Shown piece after piece: positions 17,577 through 25,770 of a stretch of 64,000 nucleotides of DNA (position 1 is the first letter of the stretch; the number at the start of each line of letters is the position of its first letter). The notes beneath the pieces were generated by a model. It did not search any database. It was not told the DNA's origin and saw only the letters and a list, made by a program, of their open reading frames with translations. The stretch comes from Emticicia oligotrophica DSM 17448. Lineage in GTDB: Bacteria > Bacteroidota > Bacteroidia > Cytophagales > Spirosomataceae. The position numbers and the translations under genes are program-made. The stretch is from assembly GCF_000263195.1 (NCBI RefSeq), contig NC_018748.1, positions 2,418,001 through 2,482,000 of the forward strand. Direction: 5' to 3'.

Positions 17577-18144
17577 ACGCTGATTTTCCCATCATTTTTC
17601 TAAGATTGATGAGAGCATAACGCATTCTTCCTAACGCAGTATTGATACTCACGCCAGTAGCATCGGCAATTTCTTGGAACGACATGTCATCGTAATGACG
17701 CATCACCAAAACCTCACGCTGCTGGTCAGGTAATCTTTTGATTAAATCACGCAAGTGTTCGTGCGATTCACGTTTAATTTGCATTGATTCGATTGAATCT
17801 TCAGCAAATTCAAGAGTGTTAAACACATTACTTCCGTCTTCAAACACTACGGTCGGATAGCGTTTCTCTCTACGGAAATAGTCTATCGCAAGGTTATGAG
17901 CAATTCTGAGCACCCACGGCAAGAATTTTCCTTCTTCGTTATATTTCCCATCGCGTAATACCTCAACTGCTTTGATAAATGTATCTTGAAGCAAATCTTC
18001 GGCTACGTACTGGTCTTTTACAACAAGGTAAATCGTGGTATATACTTTTGATTTGTAACGTTGAACAAGCGTAGCAAATGCTTTTTCGTTGCCACGGATA
18101 TACGCTGATACAAGCTCACTGTCGTTAACTTGGATTTTTCCCAT
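17539..18144 (-). CDS. ECF-type RNA polymerase sigma factor
   Basis: 201 residues. Region 2 (about 25-95: AFATLVQRYKSKVYTTIYLVV, AEDLLQDTFIKA, WVLRIAHNLAIDYFRR) and region 4 (about 130-190: LPDQQREVLVMRHYDDMSFQEIADATGVSINTALGRMRYAL). It has no fused anti-sigma domain. The small overlapping gene at 17334 is the obvious candidate modulator; a divergent barrel-protein gene lies 347 bases away. Confidence 0.93.
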   Translation of the reverse strand: MGKIQVNDSELVSAYIRGNEKAFATLVQRYKSKVYTTIYLVVKDQYVAEDLLQDTFIKAVEVLRDGKYNEEGKFLPWVLRIAHNLAIDYFRREKRYPTVVFEDGSNVFNTLEFAEDSIESMQIKRESHEHLRDLIKRLPDQQREVLVMRHYDDMSFQEIADATGVSINTALGRMRYALINLRKMMGKSAYAYDTNLYQHAE

Positions 18145-18491
18145 TTCAGTATTTCAATTTAGTTAACGTAGAGCTTTATGCCATATTGTATATCTGTGTT
18201 TAAATTGTAGAATAAATTTTATTTTGTGTCGAAAGATAGATAAAAATAATTATTCGTGTCAAGTATTCGAAATAAAAAAAATCGTTAATAGATTGTTAAT
18301 ATTCCAAATGAAATTTCGCTTTCAATGTTTTTAACAGAATGTTAATTAGAAATAATACAATTTATTTTGTTTAATTTATAGATTGTAAATATTTGATATT
18401 CAGTATTTTAATATGGCTAAATAATACATTGCTTTTTTCGGTATCATTTTTGTATACTTATACTTAGAAAAATTAATAAATCACTAAAAAG
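18145..18491. other. Divergent A/T-rich intergenic region
   Basis: 347 bases between the leftward sigma gene and the rightward barrel gene. No clear TAnnTTTG box with a well-spaced TTG was found in either direction, so these genes may use another sigma factor. Confidence 0.4.
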
Positions 18492-19826
18492 ATGTTAGAC
18501 TTTACTCATAATTTTCATCTGGAAATTGATAAACCACTTCTTCCGACCACTGAGGACGCTCATTTTCCTTCTTCAGGAATAATTCAAATTTTTCCAAGAA
18601 AATGGCAGTTCAATACAAAACTAAACAAAGTAATAATTGTACTTTTTTTAGTTTTAGGTTTCTGTGCTCAACAATCATTTGCTCAAAGAGACCAGATTAC
18701 AACTCAGGCAGGTGAAAAGATACGTTGCCGAATTTTGGATGAAACACCTACACGTTTTGTGTACGCATACCTTTCACCCTCGGGTAAAGTCTTAAAAAAC
18801 GAAATTTTCAAAAATTTAGTAACAGATTTTAAATACAACTTTTACCCAAACGATATTGTAACAAAAGGAAACAAACTTCCTGAAGGACTTGGTGAGGCAA
18901 GAGAAGTAAATTCATCAACTACTAAACGTGTAGATACGCGTAAGTCAGAGTCTACAAAAACCAAAGGTAGCGATTTGAAGAAGGAGCCAAAAGGAGTAGA
19001 AAAGTCGACAGCAAAAAATAATTCGCCTAAACGTGATATAGATAAAAAAGAAGAAAAAATAAAGCCAACAAGCTCGAAGAATATTACGCCTAATCAAAGA
19101 AAATATGAGAGTGAGAAATTAAACAAAAAGGAAGAAAAAGAAGTTGCTCCACTGGCACCTAAAAAAAATAACAATGAGTTTAGCAACTATATGGCATGGA
19201 GAGTTGGAGGAAAGGGGGGCTTTGGAAATAGGTTGACCAAAATTCTGACTGATAATCCATACTCTTCGTATCAGGAAAAATTGTTGAGGGGTTTCACTTG
19301 GGGGGGGGATGTAGCGTATTTTCCAATTGATAATTTTGGTTTTGGAATGATGTTTAATAATTTTCAGTCTAGTAATAAGGCTGATGGAATTACATATATT
19401 AATGATATTTTTAATGTTTCTGAAACTGGAAATATTGCTAATAAACGCTCAATAAAATATGTTGGACCTGTATTTTATTTCAGAAAAAACATTGATTTCA
19501 AGACGATGGTTATCTTAGGCTTATCTCCAGGGGCATATTTTTATAAAGATAAAGGAAATTACGATGATGCCAATTATACTTTCAAGGGTATGGACTTTGG
19601 GGCGGCAGCTACTTTGGGTATTGATTTTTTACTTGGGAATGATATAACAGGACGTGATATTATACTGAGTGTAGAAGCAGGATATAATTATGGGAAAATG
19701 AGAGCCTTAGACTTTGGAATGGGTGGAGGTGCGATTAATTTGGCAAAGCCGATAGATTTGAGTAGAGTAGATTTTACAGTTGGTTTGAGGTTTACACGCT
19801 ATCCTGCGTTTTTTAGGGCAAAATAA
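18492..19826 (+). CDS. Outer-membrane beta-barrel-type protein with charged linker
   Basis: 444 residues. A hydrophobic segment near 45-62 ends in QSFAQ, a good signal-peptidase I site, but is preceded by about 38 unusual residues; no better start codon exists in frame. Then a short beta domain (QITTQAGEKIRCRILDETPTRFVYAYLSPSG), a Lys/Glu/Ser/Thr-rich linker (about 135-225) and a C-terminal barrel-like region with alternating aromatic strands. Bases 19300-19308 are nine consecutive G within codons for the barrel; slippage would shut the protein off. Function unknown. Confidence 0.75.
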   Translation: MLDFTHNFHLEIDKPLLPTTEDAHFPSSGIIQIFPRKWQFNTKLNKVIIVLFLVLGFCAQQSFAQRDQITTQAGEKIRCRILDETPTRFVYAYLSPSGKVLKNEIFKNLVTDFKYNFYPNDIVTKGNKLPEGLGEAREVNSSTTKRVDTRKSESTKTKGSDLKKEPKGVEKSTAKNNSPKRDIDKKEEKIKPTSSKNITPNQRKYESEKLNKKEEKEVAPLAPKKNNNEFSNYMAWRVGGKGGFGNRLTKILTDNPYSSYQEKLLRGFTWGGDVAYFPIDNFGFGMMFNNFQSSNKADGITYINDIFNVSETGNIANKRSIKYVGPVFYFRKNIDFKTMVILGLSPGAYFYKDKGNYDDANYTFKGMDFGAAATLGIDFLLGNDITGRDIILSVEAGYNYGKMRALDFGMGGGAINLAKPIDLSRVDFTVGLRFTRYPAFFRAK

Positions 19827-19838
19827 TATTCATCTTGA

Positions 19839-19870
19839 AGATTTGAGTTTGTATTAACAAACTCAAATCT
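19839..19870. terminator. Bidirectional terminator between convergent genes
   Basis: A perfect 14-bp stem (AGATTTGAGTTTGT with ACAAACTCAAATCT) with a 4-nt loop. The right arm covers the last codons and stop of the menF-type gene. Confidence 0.7.
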
Positions 19871-21092
19871 CAGTATTTAATATTTTACCCAAAGTTTGGG
19901 TTTTCATTTCAGTTTCTTGCCACTCTTTTTCAGGGTTTGAATCAATCGTAATGCCGCATCCAGCGTAAAGAGTAGCCAAATTATCTTCGACTTTCATCGT
20001 CCTTAAATTTACGAATATTTGAGATTCCGTTTCTCCATTTCCCTTTTGTATGTTTACTGGGCCGAGAAAACCACTGTAAAATTCTCTATCATAACCTTCG
20101 TTCGCTAAAATAAAGGCTGTGGCATCTGCTTTAGGCATTCCGCAAACGGCCGAAGTAGGGTGAAGTAAATCGAGCATTACAGTTGCTAATTGTGGGAAAT
20201 TAATAGCAATTGTATCAATCAGAATATCAGTGCGTAAGTGCATCAGATTGCCTGCAATAACAGTTTTAGGACCTTCCTCCTCAAATTCTCGTACCCTAAT
20301 TTTCTTCAAACAGTTAATAATATATCTTGTAACGAACGATTGCTCTTCGATTTCTTTTTGTCGCCATAAAGCTTCAGAAGTTTTAATCAGATTACCGTCT
20401 GCATCGTATGCCGATTGTGTACCAGCCAAAGCCATAGTACGAAAAATACCTTTTGAATCTTGACTTACCAAGGTTTCTGGCGAAGCTCCCATCCAAACTA
20501 CTCCCAAATGTGGCAATGAAACTGCTGAAACAAAAGCAGATGGATAAGCTTGGCAAAGTTTATCAAATGTACTTACGACATCGAAATTCGAAGGTAGTAC
20601 TATTTGTTTGGTGCGTGAAAGGACAACTTTCTTAAAAACATCTCGTTTTATTTCACTAATTGCTTGATTGACAAGTTGAATAAAATCTTCTGGTTGTGTT
20701 TGCTTAGAAATTTGTTTTTTTTGTTTGGGCGGATTAGCCTTGCTAAGGCCATTCGTAAGTGCCACGAAGTTTGGGTTCAGTGCCGATGGTGTAATAACCT
20801 CTTTTACAAATTCGTTGGTATTAGACTCATTAATATCGAAAATGTAGTGTAAATCAGCTTTTAAAAAAAGTGTTTGCTGCCCATCAGGATTTTCAAATGG
20901 GGAAAACGCAAATCCAGAACCAAGCTCTTCAAAGTCAATTTTAGATTTTTGTGGAATTCCGTCAAAGGAAATAAGAAAGTGCTTTTCAGTTTGTTTAGGT
21001 AAACGCCATAAGGCTGTTGGAAAAGCAAGACTTTGGGCAGAATTCCAAAGATTTTGGCGGAAAGTACTATTTTCAATAACTGTTGTTGTCAT
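19863..21092 (-). CDS. menF: Isochorismate synthase (MenF/EntC type)
   Basis: 409 residues from the ATG at 21092 (a TTG at 21134 is less likely). Chorismate-binding enzyme motifs are present in order: KKVVLSRTKQIV, WMGASPETLV, ALAGTQSA, AGNLMHLRTDI, HPTSAVCGMPK, REFYSGFLGP and YAGCGITIDSNPEKEWQETEMK. The reaction is chorismate to isochorismate, the first step to menaquinone; siderophore-type EntC has the same fold. No other men or ent gene is nearby, so menaquinone, the usual Bacteroidota quinone, is the likelier pathway. Confidence 0.88.
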   Translation of the reverse strand: MTTTVIENSTFRQNLWNSAQSLAFPTALWRLPKQTEKHFLISFDGIPQKSKIDFEELGSGFAFSPFENPDGQQTLFLKADLHYIFDINESNTNEFVKEVITPSALNPNFVALTNGLSKANPPKQKKQISKQTQPEDFIQLVNQAISEIKRDVFKKVVLSRTKQIVLPSNFDVVSTFDKLCQAYPSAFVSAVSLPHLGVVWMGASPETLVSQDSKGIFRTMALAGTQSAYDADGNLIKTSEALWRQKEIEEQSFVTRYIINCLKKIRVREFEEEGPKTVIAGNLMHLRTDILIDTIAINFPQLATVMLDLLHPTSAVCGMPKADATAFILANEGYDREFYSGFLGPVNIQKGNGETESQIFVNLRTMKVEDNLATLYAGCGITIDSNPEKEWQETEMKTQTLGKILNTEI

Positions 21093-21336
21093 GAAGGGTA
21101 AAAAATTGTCAAAGTGAATTTTCAGCAAAAACAAGGCTTTTTACCGAAAATTAGAGCCTTAAGCCACAATGAATACTGACTAATGACAAAAATAAATTTC
21201 GTCTTTAGATTATAAACAAATTTCAAAAGAAAATATTCCGAAAAATAGCAGAAGTTTTTATGAATACAGTTATTCGTATATTTTTTTGCAAAAAAGTATA
21301 ATTTTATAAGCTTTGCCCCTGATTTTATTTATAAAT

Positions 21337-21482
21337 ATGAAACAAATTTGTCACTCCTGTTTTTGATTTCTCTTTCTTCCTTTGCGATAGGTAATCAAGG
21401 AATACGGTTTGTTGATGCTATATTGAGTGAGGTATTGAACGAAGCAAAACAATTTTGCTTAGAATTTTCGAGCAAACCTTAA
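21337..21482 (+). pseudogene. Remnant of a thioredoxin-fold protein gene
   Basis: ATG at 21337 opens MKQIC and then stops. One frame over, the sequence continues LSLLFLISLSSFAIGNQG and then IRFVDAILSEVLNEAKQF and stops at TAA 21480-21482. This reads as a signal peptide followed by the start of a thioredoxin_7-like domain (EVLNEAK corresponds to QVLAEAK of the intact gene at 21596), with a frameshift after about five codons and loss of everything from the CxxC onward. Confidence 0.5.
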
Positions 21483-21595
21483 AATAGATTAGACAAATAC
21501 AATAGATGTTGATAAGTACTTTGTGGGGAAATTAGAAATTTATAAAAAAGGGCAAGGAATTTGTAAATACTATATCAAATAGATAAAGGTTATTG

Positions 21596-22036
21596 ATGAA
21601 AAAAATAATTTTATTGATGAGTGCCATGAGCCTCATCGTATTAGTATATGCCTGTAGTAGGGGTGATGTCAAGCAAATAAACTTCGTGAAAAACAATGAT
21701 AAAACGATGCAACAAGTGCTTGCAGAAGCAAAAAACAAGAAAAAGGTACTGTTTGTAGATGTTTTTGCAACTTGGTGTGGGCCTTGTAAATGGATGGATG
21801 AAAACACTTTTAAAGACCCACGGATAATGGAGAAATTTAATAAATCGTTTGTGAATTATAAAGTTGATGGCGATTCGTTTGAAGGAGTAAATGTAGGTAT
21901 TACTTATCGTATTGATTCATATCCAACTTATTTGTTTATTGGGCCAGACGGCAGAATTATTCATCGAATTGAAGGTGCTATGCCCGCAGAGAACTTAATT
22001 CAAGAAGTAGATTTTGTATTAAAAAGAGTTAAATAG
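21596..22036 (+). CDS. Thioredoxin-fold lipoprotein
   Basis: 146 residues from the ATG at 21596. Signal with lipobox LVYAC near residue 20, then a thioredoxin fold with WCGPCKWMDE (CxxC) near residue 60 and a cis-Pro region (DSYPTYLFIG). It is an exported thiol-disulfide protein of the thioredoxin_7 type; partner unknown. A broken paralogue lies just upstream, and another thioredoxin-fold gene lies across the ncRNA on the opposite strand. Confidence 0.85.
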   Translation: MKKIILLMSAMSLIVLVYACSRGDVKQINFVKNNDKTMQQVLAEAKNKKKVLFVDVFATWCGPCKWMDENTFKDPRIMEKFNKSFVNYKVDGDSFEGVNVGITYRIDSYPTYLFIGPDGRIIHRIEGAMPAENLIQEVDFVLKRVK

Positions 22037-22118
22037 TATTTGAGTAGTATTATAAAATACGTAAAAATCCCTATTAAAACAGGTATTTTTACTGTAGTAT
22101 GATGTGCTTAATATGTTT

Positions 22119-22126
22119 TACATTTG
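22119..22126 (+). promoter_or_regulatory. -7 element for the ncRNA candidate
   Basis: TACATTTG is a perfect TAnnTTTG match. No clear TTG at the -33 distance. It places the transcript start at about 22131-22134. Confidence 0.5.
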
Positions 22127-22130
22127 CATC

Positions 22131-22325
22131 GTGACTCTATTAAGCCATGGAAGAGAACTAAATCCCGCATTTAAATAGATGTTCTCACCCTGAACCAAAA
22201 TAACTTTTGCTGAGATGGTTCAGCTGTGAAAGTTGGTATATAAATTAGTTCTCGCTACTACATTCCAATTAAAGTAGAAAAAGCGATGTAATAAAAAAGC
22301 CCAATTCTCTTAAAGAATTGGGCTT
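22131..22325 (+). ncRNA. Structured RNA, 6S-like candidate
   Basis: No open frame. The predicted fold is one long rod: a closing stem in which GAGAACTAA (22153-22161) pairs with TTAGTTCTC (22245-22253), with further imperfect pairing outside it; an open internal bubble (about 22164-22181 opposite 22233-22244); and an apical stem in which CTGAACCA (22190-22197) pairs with TGGTTCAG (22216-22223), extended by TCTCAC/GTGAAA. Closing stem, central bubble and apical stem is the 6S RNA plan, which mimics an open promoter and binds RNA polymerase. A -7 box precedes it and a terminator hairpin follows. Identity as 6S is inference; a structured leader or another RNA is possible. Confidence 0.55.
22298..22324. 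terminator. Bidirectional terminator
   Basis: An 11-bp perfect stem (AGCCCAATTCT with AGAATTGGGCT) and 5-nt loop. On the minus strand it ends in six U and lies 24 bases after the thioredoxin gene stop at 22348; on the plus strand it can end the ncRNA. Confidence 0.85.
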
Positions 22326-22347
22326 GCTTTTAATTGGGTATGTGAAG

Positions 22348-22908
22348 TTATAGTTTGGGTAAAATATTCTTAAAGACTTCTTTATAAGTACCATTTTTAT
22401 ATTGGTCGAATGGCTCTTTCTTGTTGTAATCTCCACCTAGATAAGTCACAATTTCATGAAAGGTTTTCGCATTCAGATAGCCGGGAAGAGGCTGAATCAT
22501 ATTATACTGAGCATCAAGAAAAACGGTAGTAGGATAACTCATTTTTCCTTGTAATAAAGCTATTGCTGCTTGGTTAGCTCCACTCGATGCATCATAAGTA
22601 TATTTATTATTGCCAATAATGATATCTTGCTTTGACTCGGCGTCAAGTTTAACCATGTAGAAATTTTTATTGAGATAGTCAATTATTTCGGGATTAGTGT
22701 AAGTTTCTCTATCCATTACTTTGCACCATCCGCACCAGTCAGTATAAACATCAATAATGGTTTTACGAGGTTCTTTTTGAGTACGATTGTAAGCTTCTTG
22801 AATACTAAGCCATTCTATCCCTTTTTTAGAGGTTACTGTCGATTTATGTTGCCCAAATGATAGAACCGAAAAGAAGATAAAAACAATAAAAAGATATTTT
22901 TTTTTCAT
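22348..22908 (-). CDS. Exported thioredoxin-family protein
   Basis: 186 residues. Cleavable signal peptide (1-19, FGQ), then a thioredoxin-like domain with the active site DWCGWCKVMD near residues 57-66 and cis-Pro in MSYPTTVFLD. It resembles the DUF255/thioredoxin_7 group of periplasmic reductases. It stands alone, leftward, with a strong terminator. Confidence 0.87.
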   Translation of the reverse strand: MKKKYLFIVFIFFSVLSFGQHKSTVTSKKGIEWLSIQEAYNRTQKEPRKTIIDVYTDWCGWCKVMDRETYTNPEIIDYLNKNFYMVKLDAESKQDIIIGNNKYTYDASSGANQAAIALLQGKMSYPTTVFLDAQYNMIQPLPGYLNAKTFHEIVTYLGGDYNKKEPFDQYKNGTYKEVFKNILPKL

Positions 22909-23013
22909 TGTTATATTATTTTAATGGAAAAACGTTGGTGTTAAACATTTATTATTCTCTAAGTAAAAGAGTACAATAGAACTTAACTACAAAAACTATA
23001 CCGAACATAGATT

Positions 23014-24513
23014 TTACTTGTGTAAGTATAAAGGATATTTGACAGAAAATAAAACTCCTAGAGTAGATAAATTTACTTTCCCAAAACCTACACGTGCTAT
23101 CGGAATTTTTACGAGTGGCTCGGCCTGTATGGTTAATTTTTTGAATAACTGGTATTCATAACCTGCCGAAAAATTAAGCACACCGGCATAGTATGTGCCC
23201 GTTTTGCCTTCCCATTGATGCCATTTGATACTTGGGTCGTTCGGATTTTCGTAATTGTAGATATACTTTTCTTTAAGCATTACGTAGCTTGTTACACCTC
23301 CACTTACAAACCACCTTGATTGTGTCTTTTTAGTGATATCATACCTTAGGTTTACTGGAATATCAAGCATCTTACAGGTCGCATTGATATTAATCATTTT
23401 CGGAGGAGATGACCAATTATAAGGCCACTGGTAGTATTGAGGATAGGAATCATAATATTTCATTGAGCGGAGCACACCACCCTGAACACTCAAACGATGG
23501 TTAATACGATATTCCAATAAAATGGCTGTATTACTTCCTAACTTGGTAATTTCATCCGTTGAAACAATACTCAAGTCAGGCGAAAACCCAAGTCTAAAGT
23601 AAAGGCCTTTTTGGAAAGATTTAGCCGTACTTTGTGGTAAAGCTTTAGCAGGTTCTTCTTTACTATCAAAGATGATGGTAGGTATTAAAATCTTTGATGG
23701 AATAAATGTGCCTTTAGGAGCGATGTAATCAAAATTACTAAGATTTAAGCGGCTCGATTGTTCATTTGTAGTAATTTCTCTCGAAAGTTCTACTGGCAAA
23801 GCTTTACCCGTTTCTGCTTTGACATCTGACTCTACTGTTCCAATTCCTATAGAATTGTTTTTTGAAGGTACCTTATTTTTTGTTGAAGACAAATTTATGT
23901 CATGAACAGAATTGGAAAAACTAGCTGTTTGAATGTTTCTCTTTTCCTTTCCTTGACTCAATTTTGCCTTTTTCTCATTTGCAACTACCACTTTATTAAG
24001 TGCTTTTTCTATTTTTGAAGAAGCAGTCGAAGGGTTATCATTTTTTTCTGAGTAAATTTCCTTTGATTTTGCACTTGATGTTTGAGCTGCTTTTATTTCA
24101 GTATCTGATATTCTCTTTGTGCTTTCGTTGGTTAAATTTTCTTCTGTCTTTTGGATGCTTAAATTATCTGTATCTACTTTAACTGTTGTTACATTTAATT
24201 TTGTATTACTATTGCTTGACTCCTTTTTATTGGCTTCCGTTTTACTTTTTGATATTTCGGTTGATGTGTTTTGTGTAGGTTTGAAGAAAACATATCCACC
24301 GATAATAGTAATTAAGCCAATTAAAAGCAAGAGACTCCTTTTAATCCAAGAATTCTCTCCTTGGCTGCTTGGCGGTGATAATAAGGCCGCATCAAGCTTT
24401 TGGTTCATTTTGTTCCATGATTCAGGGTCAAAGTCAAAATCTATCTTTTCAGCCGATTCTCTGAAAAGATTATCTAACTCATCGTCTGACATCTCATGTT
24501 TATTAATATTCAT
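23014..24513 (-). CDS. Anti-sigma-like protein with C-terminal outer-membrane barrel
   Basis: 499 residues. Residues 1-56 are acidic and cytoplasmic-looking (MSDDELDNLFRESAEKIDFDFDPESWNKM, a pattern seen in Bacteroidota anti-sigma-like proteins). One membrane helix at about 57-78, then a 200-residue Ser/Thr/Lys/Asn linker, then about 200 residues of beta-barrel-type strands (GLYFRLGFSPDLSI to LGVLFSVKYPLYL). It begins 12 bases after the ECF sigma gene, so both are on one transcript. One chain would reach from the cytoplasm to the outer membrane. Regulation of the sigma factor by barrel state is inference. Confidence 0.75.
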   Translation of the reverse strand: MNINKHEMSDDELDNLFRESAEKIDFDFDPESWNKMNQKLDAALLSPPSSQGENSWIKRSLLLLIGLITIIGGYVFFKPTQNTSTEISKSKTEANKKESSNSNTKLNVTTVKVDTDNLSIQKTEENLTNESTKRISDTEIKAAQTSSAKSKEIYSEKNDNPSTASSKIEKALNKVVVANEKKAKLSQGKEKRNIQTASFSNSVHDINLSSTKNKVPSKNNSIGIGTVESDVKAETGKALPVELSREITTNEQSSRLNLSNFDYIAPKGTFIPSKILIPTIIFDSKEEPAKALPQSTAKSFQKGLYFRLGFSPDLSIVSTDEITKLGSNTAILLEYRINHRLSVQGGVLRSMKYYDSYPQYYQWPYNWSSPPKMININATCKMLDIPVNLRYDITKKTQSRWFVSGGVTSYVMLKEKYIYNYENPNDPSIKWHQWEGKTGTYYAGVLNFSAGYEYQLFKKLTIQAEPLVKIPIARVGFGKVNLSTLGVLFSVKYPLYLHK

Positions 24514-24525
24514 TTAAAAAAATGG

Positions 24526-25107
24526 TTAATTAGTTTTGAAGTTTGAGCTTGGTAAGGCTCTTTCTTCAATTAAAATCATTTTCCTTAAGGCTTCACGAGC
24601 TCTTGAAAGATTTGATTTTGAGGTACCCACTGAGATTCCGAGTTGATTACTAATTTCTTCATGCGAAAAACCGTCAATCACATATAAATTAAATACAACT
24701 CTGTATCCCGATGGTAGTCGTTTTACGAGTTCAATAATTTCTTCGTGATTGAGCTGGCTTAGAGGGCTGCTATCATTAGAAGAAACTTCATAAGCTTCTT
24801 CAAGGTTTTCGTGGAAATAGTGTTTCTGCTGGCTTCGATAAAAGTCTAAAGCAGTATTAACGATGATTCGTCTAAACCACGCTTTGAAAGGGAACTTTGA
24901 ATTGTATTGGTCGCCTTTGGTAAAAATTTTTAAGAAACCATCATTAACAATCTCTAAAGCTTCATCTCGGCTTTGAGTGTACCGCATGCATACGCCCATA
25001 GCAAACCCATAGAACTGCCGATAAAGCTTTTCTTGACTTTTTCGGTCACCTCTTACACTTTTATGGAGGAGTTCTTCAGGTGTTTCGTTTGGCTGATTAT
25101 TCGCCAT
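24526..25107 (-). CDS. ECF-type RNA polymerase sigma factor
   Basis: 193 residues with region 2 (LYRQFYGFAMGVCMRYTQSRDEALEIVNDGFLKIF, FKAWFRRIIVNTALDFYR) and region 4 (VKRLPSGYRVVFNLYVIDGFSHEEISNQLGISVGTSKSNLSRARE). First gene of a two-gene operon with the anti-sigma-like barrel protein. Unlike FecI-type systems, there is no FecR and no TonB-dependent receptor here. Confidence 0.93.
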   Translation of the reverse strand: MANNQPNETPEELLHKSVRGDRKSQEKLYRQFYGFAMGVCMRYTQSRDEALEIVNDGFLKIFTKGDQYNSKFPFKAWFRRIIVNTALDFYRSQQKHYFHENLEEAYEVSSNDSSPLSQLNHEEIIELVKRLPSGYRVVFNLYVIDGFSHEEISNQLGISVGTSKSNLSRAREALRKMILIEERALPSSNFKTN

Positions 25108-25212
25108 GGAGTTATTACGTACTTTAGGGCTAAATGGTTGCGTAATATGGTTTAATATCTATCAATATTAATCAAAAAACCTTAGCTATGCAATATTACA
25201 ATACTATTTAGG

Positions 25213-25243
25213 CTTGATTTACAGTTGAACTAAGCTATATTTG
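25213..25243 (+). promoter_or_regulatory. Promoter of the YetF-like gene
   Basis: CTTG at 25213-25216, 19 bases, then TATATTTG (25236-25243): both Bacteroidota promoter elements at consensus spacing. Confidence 0.7.
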
Positions 25244-25261
25244 ATTGAATAATATAATACA

Positions 25262-25768
25262 ATGACGCAATATTTTGATTTAATGCTGCGAGCGGCGGCA
25301 GTATATGTATTTATCGTGGTAGCTATTAGGCTGTTTGGTAAGAAAGAACTTTCTCAGCTTTCGGTAGTAGATTTGGTGTTTATCTTGTTGATTAGCAATT
25401 CAGTACAGAATGCTATGGTTGGGCCAGATACATCACTTATTGGGGGAATTATTGCTTCTGCGACTTTATTTTTAATTAATTTTTTTCTCAAAAAACTTAT
25501 TTTTTATTTCAAACCCATTGAAAAAATCATAGAAGGTGAGCCGATTATGCTTATTTATGAAGGAAAAATTCAGTGGGAAAATGTAAAAAATGCGGGTTTT
25601 ACTATGCAGGAGTTAGATACTGCCGTGCGTGAACACGGCGTTGATAGCATAAGTAAAGTTAATTTAGCCATGCTTGAAACTGATGGCAATATTAGTGTTT
25701 TATCTGAAAATTTTAAAGCAAAAACCCGCAAGAAAAGAGTTCATAAAACATTGGGTGATATACAGTAA
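25262..25768 (+). CDS. DUF421 / YetF-like membrane protein
   Basis: 168 residues. Three N-terminal membrane helices (about 8-26, 33-52, 58-78) and a cytoplasmic domain with GEPIMLIYEGKIQWENVKNAGFTMQELDTAVREHGV, the DUF421 hallmark. YetF-family proteins are widespread; in Bacillus they are linked to spore or envelope functions, but the biochemistry is unclear. Own promoter; convergent with the next gene with only 2 bases between stops. Confidence 0.88.
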   Translation: MTQYFDLMLRAAAVYVFIVVAIRLFGKKELSQLSVVDLVFILLISNSVQNAMVGPDTSLIGGIIASATLFLINFFLKKLIFYFKPIEKIIEGEPIMLIYEGKIQWENVKNAGFTMQELDTAVREHGVDSISKVNLAMLETDGNISVLSENFKAKTRKKRVHKTLGDIQ

Positions 25769-25770
25769 AC

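Noticed and set aside
19211-19220. G6 run upstream of the G9 tract as a second switch
   Set aside because: Six G is too short to suggest frequent slippage.
22124-22290. Eight-base helix between 22124-22131 and about 22284-22291
   Set aside because: The 5' arm lies within the -7 box, upstream of the likely transcript start, so it would not be in the RNA.
22131-22325. tmRNA or SRP RNA
   Set aside because: No tRNA-like ends with CCA or tag frame, and no GGAA-loop hairpin typical of SRP RNA.
24119-24517. Rightward 132-codon frame opposite the anti-sigma-like gene
   Set aside because: Low-complexity complement of the Ser/Thr/Lys linker; no domain, no promoter.
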